Assembly: GCA_034408745.1 (NCBI GenBank)
Contig: JAWXCM010000042.1
Location: 1-5,288, forward strand
Direction: 5' to 3'
Origin: JAWXCM01 sp034408745
GTDB taxonomy: Bacteria; Acidobacteriota; Terriglobia; Bryobacterales; Bryobacteraceae
Length of the DNA stretch: 5,288 nt
Shown here piece by piece: positions 1 through 5,288 of this stretch. Position 1 is the first letter of the stretch; every line of letters begins with the position of its first letter. The notes below the pieces were generated by a model. It did no database searches. It was not told where the DNA came from and worked only from the letters and a program-made list of their open reading frames with translations. A program made the position numbers and the translations under genes.

Positions 1-68
1 AAGGGCCGCTCTCTTTCTTACCGAAACATCTCTTGATACATATGTTTAGGCGTTAGCAAGCGGCCTTT
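1..68. repeat. Nested inverted repeats downstream of aspS
   Basis: The outer arms are AAGGGCCGCT (1-10) and AGCGGCCTTT (59-68), complementary except for one G-T wobble position. Inside them lie AAACAT (24-29) and ATGTTT (42-47), extendable past one mismatch to CC/GG (21-22 and 49-50). Transcribed from either strand, the stretch could fold into a long stem with an inner hairpin. There is no T-run after either arm on the minus strand, so I do not call an intrinsic terminator. I see no supportable gene here: all three plus frames stop within about 55 bases. It could be the 3' end of an mRNA structure, a processing site, or the flank of a gene outside the window. Confidence 0.4.
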
Positions 69-102
69 GGTTAGCCGGACTGTGAGATATACGGGCTAAA
101 CC
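69..102 (-). other. Hairpin spanning the aspS stop codon
   Basis: On the minus strand GGTTTAGCC (102-94), which contains the aspS TAG stop, can pair with GGCTAACC (76-69) in an 8-bp stem with one bulged T. The loop is 17 nt. What follows is AAAGGCCGC, not a U-tract, so this is not a standard Rho-independent terminator. It may protect the 3' end or be incidental. Confidence 0.35.
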
Positions 103-1868
103 GGCTTGCGAAGCGCGATCCCCAGGTCCCTCAGCGCACGCTCCGAGGCCTCCGACGGAGCCTCGCACATCAGATCTGTACCCTTCGCGGTCTTCGGGAA
201 TGGAATCACTTCGCGGATGGAAGTCTCACCCGCCAGGATCATCACCAGCCGGTCCAGCCCGAGAGCGATACCACCATGCGGCGGTGCGCCGAACTCGAGC
301 GCTTCCAGAAGGAAGCCAAATTTCTTCTTCGCTTCCTCGTCCGACAACCCAAGCGCGCTAAACACGTTCGCCTGCAGATCCCGGCGATGAATACGAATCG
401 AACCCGAGCCCAACTCCGTGCCATTCAGCACAATGTCATACGCGCGAGCACGGCACCGAGCCGGATCCGTCTGCAGATACTCCAAATGTGAATCCAGCAC
501 CGAAGTGAACGGATGGTGCGCGGCCACCCAGCGCTCGTCCTCTTCGTCAAACTCGAACATCGGGAAGTCCGTGACCCAAAGGAACCGGAAGTCCCGCGGG
601 TCCAGCAGCCGATGCTTGTCGTTGTACTTCTGTCCCGCGAACAGCCGCAACTGACCAGCCGCCTGGTACACCGCATCGGCCGGACGGTGCTTCTTCGGCT
701 GACCCGCCCAGTTCACAATCAGCAGCAAGTCGTTTTCCGTGGCATTCGTCCGAGCCCGAACCTGATCCATCACGCCTGGATAATCCCGCTCCAGCCGCTT
801 CGGATCGTCGAACACACGAAGCCCGCGTTCCTGTCCATACGCCTTCAGGTCGTCGCGCTCCTTGCGGCTTACCGTACCCGTGTTCGGAATCACGATAGCG
901 ACCATCGGCAGTTCGCCCGGCGAGATCTGCGAATCGGCGAACAAATCCGCCACATCGACAAAGGGAGGCAGCCGCATGTCCGGCTTGTCGATGCCGTATT
1001 TGCGCATCGCCTCGTCATACGTCATCCGCGGGAACGGGACATCCACCTGGAACCCGGCCACCGCGCACACGCGCTGCACCATCGGCTCCACCACGCTGAA
1101 GATCGTCTCCTCAGTCGGGTACGACATCTCCATGTCGATCTGCGTGAATTCGTACTGACGGTCGGCGCGCAAATCCTCATCGCGGAAACAGCGCACAATC
1201 TGGAAGTATTTGTCGAACCCGCTAACCATCAACAACTGCTTGAAGATCTGCGGCGACTGCGGCAGCGCATAAAACATGCCCTGCTGCACGCGGCTCGGAA
1301 CCAGGAAGTCGCGCGCACCTTCGGGCGTCGACTTGGTCATGAACGGCGTTTCGATTTCCAGGAATCCCTCAGTATCGAGGAACTGACGCACCGCGAACGC
1401 AATCTTCGAGCGCAGCATGATGTTGCGCTGCATGTGCGGCCGGCGGAGGTCGACGTAGCGATACTTCAGCCGCACGTCTTCGCTCACGTCGACGTTCTCT
1501 TCCATCGGGAACGGCGGGGTGCGCGATTCGTTCAGAATCCACACGCGCTCGGCCGCGACTTCGACCTCGCCCGTCGGGATCGTCGGATTGATCGTGTCAG
1601 GAGTGCGCATCGTAATGACGCCTTCCACCGCGATCACATACTCGGAGCGCAGCTGTTCGGCGCGTTCGTGGACCTCGGCGTTGATGCCCTCATTGAAGAT
1701 GATCTGGGTCACTCCCTCCCGGTCGCGCAAGTGGATAAAGATCACCTTTCCCAAATCGCGCCGGCGATGGACCCAGCCCATCAAAATCACCCGGGCTCCG
1801 GTTTCCGTGGCCCGCAGTTGACCGCATGTATGAGTGCGGCGCAGGTCTCCGAGGAAGTCGAGTTTCAA
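96..1868 (-). CDS. aspS: Aspartate--tRNA ligase, bacterial type (TTG start)
   Basis: Class II aminoacyl-tRNA synthetase that attaches aspartate to tRNA-Asp in the cytoplasm. The 590-residue protein matches the usual bacterial AspRS length. Domains visible in order: an N-terminal OB-fold anticodon-binding domain (about 13-110, with GWVHRRRDLG at 31-40 and LRDREG at 47-52); the start of the catalytic domain with TPEGARDFLVPSR (181-193) and the aspartate-pocket segment QSPQIFKQLL (204-213); motif 2, FRDEDLRADRQYEFTQID (228-245); the bacterial GAD insertion (about 290-420); then ELGSGSIRIH (485-494) and motif 3, GIALGLDRL (533-541). The start is TTG: it overlaps the hisS TGA as TTGA and has AGGAG five bases upstream, and the protein begins just before the conserved OB fold. 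Leu39 aligns with Leu30 of the E. coli discriminating enzyme, which favours tRNA-Asp specificity. It is the last gene visible in the run. Confidence 0.98.
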   Translation of the reverse strand: MKLDFLGDLRRTHTCGQLRATETGARVILMGWVHRRRDLGKVIFIHLRDREGVTQIIFNEGINAEVHERAEQLRSEYVIAVEGVITMRTPDTINPTIPTGEVEVAAERVWILNESRTPPFPMEENVDVSEDVRLKYRYVDLRRPHMQRNIMLRSKIAFAVRQFLDTEGFLEIETPFMTKSTPEGARDFLVPSRVQQGMFYALPQSPQIFKQLLMVSGFDKYFQIVRCFRDEDLRADRQYEFTQIDMEMSYPTEETIFSVVEPMVQRVCAVAGFQVDVPFPRMTYDEAMRKYGIDKPDMRLPPFVDVADLFADSQISPGELPMVAIVIPNTGTVSRKERDDLKAYGQERGLRVFDDPKRLERDYPGVMDQVRARTNATENDLLLIVNWAGQPKKHRPADAVYQAAGQLRLFAGQKYNDKHRLLDPRDFRFLWVTDFPMFEFDEEDERWVAAHHPFTSVLDSHLEYLQTDPARCRARAYDIVLNGTELGSGSIRIHRRDLQANVFSALGLSDEEAKKKFGFLLEALEFGAPPHGGIALGLDRLVMILAGETSIREVIPFPKTAKGTDLMCEAPSEASERALRDLGIALRKPV

Positions 1869-3118
1869 CGTGTCTCCTGTGAACTAAATCTGCCAGTAAG
1901 TTCGGAACGCGAGACCTTCAATTGCTCGCCGCTCCGCATATCTTTCAGGCTGTACGTGCCGGCGGCAATCTCATCGTCACCGACAATCAGCGCGTACCTG
2001 GCCTTCAGTTTGTCCGCCGTTTCCAGCGCTTTCTTCAGTTTGCCGCTCGCGGGCGACAGTTCCACAATCGAGCCGCTCCGCCGAATCTCGCGAGCCAGCA
2101 GCGAGCAGTGCCGGAACGCCGTCTCGCCCATCGGAGCTATGAACAGATCGACGGCATCGACATCCACGTACTTCTCTTCGACGCTCATCACCAGGCGATC
2201 TTCTCCAATCGAGAAGCCGATCCCAGGCGCGTGCACCTTCGACCCGAGCGCCTCGGCCAGACCGTCATACCGCCCGCCGCCGAGCACCGAATTCTGCGCA
2301 CCAAGCGAGCCATGCACGATCTCAAACGTCGTGCGCATGTAGTAGTCGAGTCCCCGCACCAGACGCGGCTTCACCTCAAACGGAATCTCGCGATCCGTGA
2401 GGTACGTTTTCACCGCCTCGAAGTGGGCGCGGCAGGCGTCGTCGAGGAAGTCGAGAATCGACGGCAGCGTCTCAATAATCGGCTGATCTTCCGGCACCTT
2501 GCAGTCGAGCACCCGCAGCGGATTCGTATCCGCGCGGCGCTGACAATCCGCGCACATGGTGTGCTTGACGTCCTGCAGCTTTTCCTTCAGCGCTGCCACA
2601 AAAATCGGACGGCAATTCGCATCGCCCACCGAATTAATCAGGAGCTTGAAGCCCTCAAGTCCCGCCCCGGTAAGAATCTCCGAGACCATCTCAATCACTT
2701 CGGCGTCGACCGCGGGAGAGTCCCCGCCAATCGCCTCAGCACCGATCTGGAAGAACTGCCGGTAACGGCCCTTCTGCGGACGCTCGCGACGAAACATCGG
2801 ACCAATGTAGTAGAGCTTGACCAGGCCAGGAAGCTGGTCCATGCGGTGTTCGATATAAGAGCGGATGACCGACGCCGTGTTCTCCGGCCGCAGTGTCAGC
2901 GAGGTGCCGTGGTCGTCCCACGTGTACATCTCTTTGCTGACGATGTCGGTCTCTTCGCCGACTCCGCGCGCAAACAGAGCCGTCTCTTCAAAGATCGGTG
3001 TACGGATCTCGCGGTAATTGTAGGCCCGAAATACGCGGCGGGCCACTTCTTCCACTCGATTCCAAACCGCGCTGGCGGGCGGCAGGATATCGCGTGTCCC
3101 TTTGACTGCTCGAATCAG
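1865..3118 (-). CDS. hisS: Histidine--tRNA ligase (probable CTG start)
   Basis: Class II synthetase that charges tRNA-His; 417 residues from the start chosen here, the usual size for bacterial HisRS. Visible: the N-terminal KGTRDILPP segment (6-14); TLRPENTASVIR (75-86); motif 2, YIGPMFRRERPQKGRYRQF (104-122); LVRGLDYY (253-260) and GGGRYDGL (280-287), the histidine-binding signatures; motif 3, PGIGFSIGEDRL (298-309); and the C-terminal anticodon-binding domain (about 323-417). The insertion region carries a cysteine group, C189xxC192 and C206. The first conventional start, GTG at 3055, would remove KGTRD, which the family conserves. In the same frame, between the upstream in-frame TGA (near 3190) and 3055, I found no ATG, GTG or TTG. 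The CTG at 3118 gives MIRAVKGTRD, overlaps the upstream TGA as CTGA and has a strong GGAGG. ATT at 3115 is the only other nearby candidate. Its stop overlaps aspS by 4 nt. Confidence 0.95.
   Translation of the reverse strand: MIRAVKGTRDILPPASAVWNRVEEVARRVFRAYNYREIRTPIFEETALFARGVGEETDIVSKEMYTWDDHGTSLTLRPENTASVIRSYIEHRMDQLPGLVKLYYIGPMFRRERPQKGRYRQFFQIGAEAIGGDSPAVDAEVIEMVSEILTGAGLEGFKLLINSVGDANCRPIFVAALKEKLQDVKHTMCADCQRRADTNPLRVLDCKVPEDQPIIETLPSILDFLDDACRAHFEAVKTYLTDREIPFEVKPRLVRGLDYYMRTTFEIVHGSLGAQNSVLGGGRYDGLAEALGSKVHAPGIGFSIGEDRLVMSVEEKYVDVDAVDLFIAPMGETAFRHCSLLAREIRRSGSIVELSPASGKLKKALETADKLKARYALIVGDDEIAAGTYSLKDMRSGEQLKVSRSELTGRFSSQETR
1874..1878 (-). promoter_or_regulatory. Shine-Dalgarno for aspS
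   Basis: AGGAG lies inside the last codons of hisS, with a 5-nt spacer (ACACG) to the TTG start. It supports the TTG choice and translational coupling with hisS. Confidence 0.75.
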
Positions 3119-3630
3119 GAGGGCTCCTCCCTGTAGGTCTGTCGATAACGGACGTAGTTCTGAGCGTTCTCGCTGAAGCGCTCTTTTTCAGCTTCCGTGA
3201 TCTCGCGCTTTACCTTGCCGGGCACGCCCATCACCATGCTGTAGGGCGGGATGATCATGCGCTCAGGCACAAGCGCCCCAGCGGCGATGATGCTTCCCTT
3301 CCCGACCACCGCCCCGTTCAGCACGATCGCACCGATGCCGATCAGCGAGTCGTCTTCGATAGTGCAGCCATGCAGTGTTACGGAGTGACCGACCGTCACG
3401 CGGTTGCCGATGATCGTCGGATACGCATCGTGTTCGACGTGAATGCACGAGTTGTCCTGCACATTGGACTCTTCGCCGATGCGGATGGAGTTCACGTCGC
3501 CACGGATGGTGACGTTGCACCAGACGCTGGATCGTTCGCCGATTTCGACATCGCCGATGACCTGCGCGCTGGGATCGATGTAGGAGGATGAGGCGACCTT
3601 TGGGTACACGCCTCGGTAGGCACGAATCAT
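3115..3630 (-). CDS. Gamma-class carbonic anhydrase family protein (left-handed beta-helix hexapeptide repeat)
   Basis: A 171-residue protein of the gamma-carbonic anhydrase/YrdA/PaaY-like group: trimeric left-handed beta-helix proteins binding metal between subunits, some of which hydrate CO2. Hexapeptide-type repeats run from about residue 17 to 125, followed by a C-terminal helix (about 143-165) rich in Glu, Lys and Arg. Candidate metal ligands are His64, His82 and His87; the five-residue gap of VGHSVTLHGC matches the Cam ligand pair His117/His122. Arg43 and Asp45 (RGD) and Gln58-Asp59 match other conserved Cam positions. The acidic loop of the Methanosarcina Cam enzyme seems absent, as in shorter CamH-like members, so activity cannot be assumed. 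The ATG start gives the expected N-terminus, but I see no good Shine-Dalgarno in front of it. Its TGA overlaps the hisS start. No signal peptide; likely cytoplasmic. Confidence 0.93.
   Translation of the reverse strand: MIRAYRGVYPKVASSSYIDPSAQVIGDVEIGERSSVWCNVTIRGDVNSIRIGEESNVQDNSCIHVEHDAYPTIIGNRVTVGHSVTLHGCTIEDDSLIGIGAIVLNGAVVGKGSIIAAGALVPERMIIPPYSMVMGVPGKVKREITEAEKERFSENAQNYVRYRQTYREEPS
3117..3131 (-). promoter_or_regulatory. Self-complementary hisS ribosome-binding site and start
   Basis: On the minus strand GGAGG (3130-3126), AGC (3125-3123) and CCTCC (3122-3118) form a 5-bp stem with a 3-nt loop, extendable by a G-U pair (3131/3117). The 5' arm is the Shine-Dalgarno for hisS, 7 nt before the CTG; the 3' arm ends on the first base of that start codon. 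The whole element lies in the last codons of the carbonic anhydrase-like gene, so a ribosome terminating at its TGA (3117-3115) would melt it. The pairing is seen directly; the regulatory effect is inferred. Confidence 0.5.
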
Positions 3631-3658
3631 TGGATTTGCTTGAGTTTTGATGGTATCA

Positions 3659-3680
3659 CAGGGGCTCGGGCGAGCCCCTG
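3659..3680. repeat. Intergenic hairpin between the regulatory module and the gamma-CA/hisS/aspS run
   Basis: CAGGGGCTC (3659-3667) and GAGCCCCTG (3672-3680) are perfect inverted repeats around GGGC; the symmetry extends further into the loop. On the minus strand it is followed by TGATACCATC, on the plus strand by CGGTTCAAGC, with no T-run on either side. It is therefore at most a weak or Rho-assisted terminator, or an mRNA processing or stability element, or a copy of a dispersed palindrome. The 54-nt spacer (3631-3684) holds little else. TTGAAC over the upstream stop codon resembles a -35 box, but no matching -10 follows at 17 nt. Confidence 0.6.
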
Positions 3681-3684
3681 CGGT

Positions 3685-4419
3685 TCAAGCGGCGGGTTCA
3701 GCGGTGATGATGAGGAAGACAGAGTTGCTCGACTGGTCTTTGGAGAGCTTGCCTACGACGAGTTTCTGACCAACCCGCAACATCAGGTCCGTTTGTACCG
3801 CGGCGTCGAGATATTGAATTTCGTTCTGATTTGGGCGAACCGGCACCTTGATGCCGAAAACGAAATTTCGCAGCGAGAGCGTCTTGCCTTCATCCAGAAC
3901 CGCCACCTCCCGAATTCGCGCATTGTACAGCAGTGCCGCCTGGGACGAAATTGGGAGTATCCCGCTTACCTCCGGATGCCCGCCTGCCGGAGTCTGCATC
4001 AACACAGTATCGAGCAGCCGATAGCTCTTGTACTGGAAAGTCTTCTTCATCTGTTCGATCGCAGATGCTACTTCCGCCGGAATTGGACCGTCCTGGCTCG
4101 CTTCGCTCAAGGCTTCCACCAGATAGATCCGCAGCAGATAGGACTGGGTCGGTCCCCCAGACTGGGCTGGAGGCACATCCAACTTGCGCAGGATCGCTTC
4201 GCCCGCCGCCACGTTCTCTGGTGTCCCGCGGAGGACCACTGAGTTCATTTCCGGATACCCCTCCGCGTGACCAGGTTGCATGAAGTTCCGCAGAAGACTG
4301 GCAGCTTCTTGCAGCCGCGATCCTCTGAGGTGCTTAAGTTCCACCATCTTGCGGTCCGGTTGTGGCTGGGCTATCGCGCTGAACGCGAGCAGTGCAGCGA
4401 GTGCTGTGAGCTTGATCAT
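3685..4419 (-). CDS. Exported protein with NolW/secretin-N-like domain, unknown function
   Basis: A 244-residue protein I do not recognise as a named family. Residues 1-17 form a typical Sec signal peptide (MIK, hydrophobic core, AIA then Gln18), so the mature protein is probably periplasmic. Residues 25-82 look like a secretin short N-domain (NolW/N1 type): VELKHLRGSRLQEAASLL, then a MNSVVLRGTPENV strand and a helix ending in LRKLDVP, the usual beta-alpha-beta pattern of GspD/PilQ N-domains. Residues 93-143 contain a strand, a helix (about 114-127) and FQYKSYRLLDT; the rest (about 150-240) is beta-rich, with a closing LRVGQKLVVGKL and a hydrophobic SVFLIITA strand. It is too short for a full secretin and lacks an evident pore region. 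The ATG overlaps the anti-sigma stop (ATGA) and AGGAG lies 7 nt upstream, so it belongs to the sigma/anti-sigma operon. A sensor or cell-envelope partner role is only inferred from this. Confidence 0.88.
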   Translation of the reverse strand: MIKLTALAALLAFSAIAQPQPDRKMVELKHLRGSRLQEAASLLRNFMQPGHAEGYPEMNSVVLRGTPENVAAGEAILRKLDVPPAQSGGPTQSYLLRIYLVEALSEASQDGPIPAEVASAIEQMKKTFQYKSYRLLDTVLMQTPAGGHPEVSGILPISSQAALLYNARIREVAVLDEGKTLSLRNFVFGIKVPVRPNQNEIQYLDAAVQTDLMLRVGQKLVVGKLSKDQSSNSVFLIITAEPAA

Positions 4420-4952
4420 TGACCGTCTCCTGTTACGGTGTTCTCCGGCACGAGCACGATGACAACATCGGGGTCGTCCGTCTGCGTGGTAATCAGCACC
4501 GACGTGTCGGCGCTGGCAGTTGCAGTCGAGCCAGTCTGAAGCATTGCCTTAAGGTTGGCCATTAAAAGCGTTGGGTCGGTGATCCGGGGCCGTGGCGCCG
4601 GGTGTCGCCGTTCCACCTTGCGGGAAGGAGTCACCACTCCGGCGACGGCGGGCGCCGGAGGCGTGAGCGCCAGCGTCTGCGGGACCGGCAGCGGCCTCAG
4701 TATGACAAACGCGAGTGCCGCTGCAGCAGCGAGCCCGGCGGGCAACACACTCCACCGCCGGACAGCCAACCGCCGCAGCACCGCCTTCGCGACCACGCCT
4801 TCCGGAACAGTGGGCGGCTCGCGCAACAACGCCTGATCGGAAAGCAGGTCGTCGAGCAGTTCCCGGCACTCGGCGCACCCCGCCAGATGGGCCCGCAGTT
4901 CCGGCCCGGCCGATTCCAGCAGCGCGACTTCTTCTGCGTGTGGACAGCTCAT
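4416..4952 (-). CDS. Zinc-finger (zf-HC2) transmembrane anti-sigma factor
   Basis: A 178-residue protein expected to bind the adjacent ECF sigma factor at the inner face of the membrane and hold it inactive. The N-terminal domain carries the ZAS signature H22-x3-C26-x2-C29, with Cys3 and His5 as possible further ligands; the following helix (about 27-43) would contact the sigma factor. A single membrane segment covers about 68-86 (LPAGLAAAAALAFVILRPLP), preceded by the positive RRLAVRR, giving an N-in orientation. After it comes a Pro-rich linker (about 87-123) and a periplasmic tail with a hydrophobic stretch, PDVVIVLVPE (161-170), that does not match a domain I know. The gene overlaps the sigma stop and the next gene's start by ATGA, and AGGAG lies 7 nt before its ATG. 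What signal releases the sigma factor is not visible. Confidence 0.9.
   Translation of the reverse strand: MSCPHAEEVALLESAGPELRAHLAGCAECRELLDDLLSDQALLREPPTVPEGVVAKAVLRRLAVRRWSVLPAGLAAAAALAFVILRPLPVPQTLALTPPAPAVAGVVTPSRKVERRHPAPRPRITDPTLLMANLKAMLQTGSTATASADTSVLITTQTDDPDVVIVLVPENTVTGDGQ
4427..4431 (-). promoter_or_regulatory. Shine-Dalgarno for the secretin-N-like gene
   Basis: AGGAG with a 7-nt spacer to the ATG at 4419, located within the last codons of the anti-sigma gene. It confirms the start and the coupled arrangement. Confidence 0.7.
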
Positions 4953-5288
4953 GCCCGTACTCCTCTCAACAACTCCCGCAACTTCAGCCGAGCCTTGGCG
5001 ATCTGAACCCGGACCGTCGATTCCGTGGTCCCCATCGCCTCGGCGACCTCAGCCGTCGACAGGCCCTCCAGATCCCGCAAAACAAGCGCCGCGCGCTCCC
5101 GCTCGCCCAACTCCGCCAGCGCCGACTGCAGCCGGTCCCGATCCTCGCGGTCGTCTTCGTCTGGCCGTGGCTGTTCGCCGTTCCGGGCTACGTCCTGGTG
5201 CGGCGTGTCGCGCCGGACCTGCCACGACCCGGGATCGTGGGCGCGGGCATCGTGGCGAGCACGTATCTGTCCGCGCACCTCGTCCAGC
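4949..5288 (-). CDS. ECF-type RNA polymerase sigma factor, 3' part only
   Basis: Only the C-terminal 112 or so residues are in the window; the reading frame is open to the right edge (LDEVRGQ begins at 5287), so the GTG at 5278 is an internal Val codon, not the start. The visible part begins around the end of region 2 (LDEVRGQIRARHD), continues through a charged, Asp/Glu/Arg-rich linker, and ends in a clear sigma region 4: LQSALAELGERERAALVLRDLEGLSTAEVAEAMG, then TTESTVRVQIAKARLKLRELL, a helix-turn-helix that reads the -35 element. There is no extra C-terminal domain after region 4. It would direct RNA polymerase to a specific regulon under control of the zinc-finger anti-sigma factor encoded next to it. 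The ECF subgroup cannot be assigned without region 2. Confidence 0.92.
   Translation of the reverse strand, partial: LDEVRGQIRARHDARAHDPGSWQVRRDTPHQDVARNGEQPRPDEDDREDRDRLQSALAELGERERAALVLRDLEGLSTAEVAEAMGTTESTVRVQIAKARLKLRELLRGVRA
4960..4964 (-). promoter_or_regulatory. Shine-Dalgarno for the anti-sigma gene
   Basis: AGGAG (within AGAGGAG) with a 7-nt spacer to the ATG at 4952. It sits inside the last codons of the sigma factor gene, consistent with coupled synthesis of the two proteins. Confidence 0.7.

Noticed and set aside
513..2342. A 609-codon open frame on the plus strand, antisense to aspS and hisS
   Set aside because: It mirrors the codon pattern of two unmistakable synthetase genes on the other strand. 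Its translation is rich in His and Arg, has no recognisable domain and crosses a gene junction, as expected of a shadow frame.
1865..3055. hisS starting at GTG 3055
   Set aside because: It would remove about 21 residues including the conserved KGTRD segment and leave a gap and a strong Shine-Dalgarno unused.
1922..3136. A 404-codon open frame on the plus strand, antisense to hisS
   Set aside because: Same reasoning: Arg/His-rich, no motif, fully covered by hisS on the opposite strand.
3659..3680. Hairpin as a classical Rho-independent terminator
   Set aside because: Strong stem, but neither strand has a run of T after it.
3683..3688. TTGAAC as a -35 box for the gamma-CA/hisS/aspS run
   Set aside because: At 17 nt spacing the sequence is GCCCCT, not a -10 box, and the nearest AT-rich hexamer is too far away.
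3640..4242. A 200-codon open frame on the plus strand over the exported protein gene
   Set aside because: No recognisable domain, and the opposite strand has a coherent signal peptide, a domain and a well-placed ribosome-binding site.
4949..5278. The sigma factor as a complete short gene starting at GTG 5278
   Set aside because: The frame stays open to the window edge and region 2 is missing, so the gene is cut by the window rather than short.

Overview
The window carries six protein genes, all on the minus strand, so transcription runs from right to left. Base composition looks moderately GC-rich. The tight gene packing, the bacterial-type AspRS and HisRS, and an ECF sigma/anti-sigma pair followed by a small secretin-N-like exported protein suggest a Gram-negative bacterium with large regulatory capacity. 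Acidobacteriota (Solibacter/Bryobacter-like) is my best guess, but this rests on general impression and was not tested by alignment.

Right part (3685-5288): the 3' end of an ECF-type sigma-70 family factor (cut by the window edge), a zinc-finger (zf-HC2/ZAS) single-pass membrane anti-sigma factor, and an exported protein whose first domain resembles the NolW/secretin-N fold. Each junction is a 4-nt ATGA stop-start overlap preceded by a good Shine-Dalgarno sequence, so the three are probably translated in a coupled manner and form one regulatory module. The third protein's role is unknown.

Middle (3631-3684): a 54-nt spacer with a near-perfect hairpin (9-bp stem, 4-nt loop) but no U-tract and no clear promoter.

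Left part (96-3630): a gamma-class carbonic anhydrase-like hexapeptide protein, hisS and aspS. The junctions here are also 4-nt overlaps, but with unusual starts: hisS appears to begin at CTG (CTGA) and aspS at TTG (TTGA). The hisS Shine-Dalgarno and its start codon lie together in a small self-complementary hairpin that overlaps the end of the upstream gene, which suggests translation of hisS depends on the upstream ribosome. hisS and aspS charge tRNA-His and tRNA-Asp; the carbonic anhydrase homologue has no obvious mechanistic tie to them.

Far left (1-95): non-coding as far as I can see, with inverted repeats downstream of aspS but no convincing intrinsic terminator. I found no RNA genes, mobile elements or CRISPR arrays. 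The most interesting items are the non-canonical, hairpin-embedded hisS start and the uncharacterised third member of the sigma/anti-sigma module.
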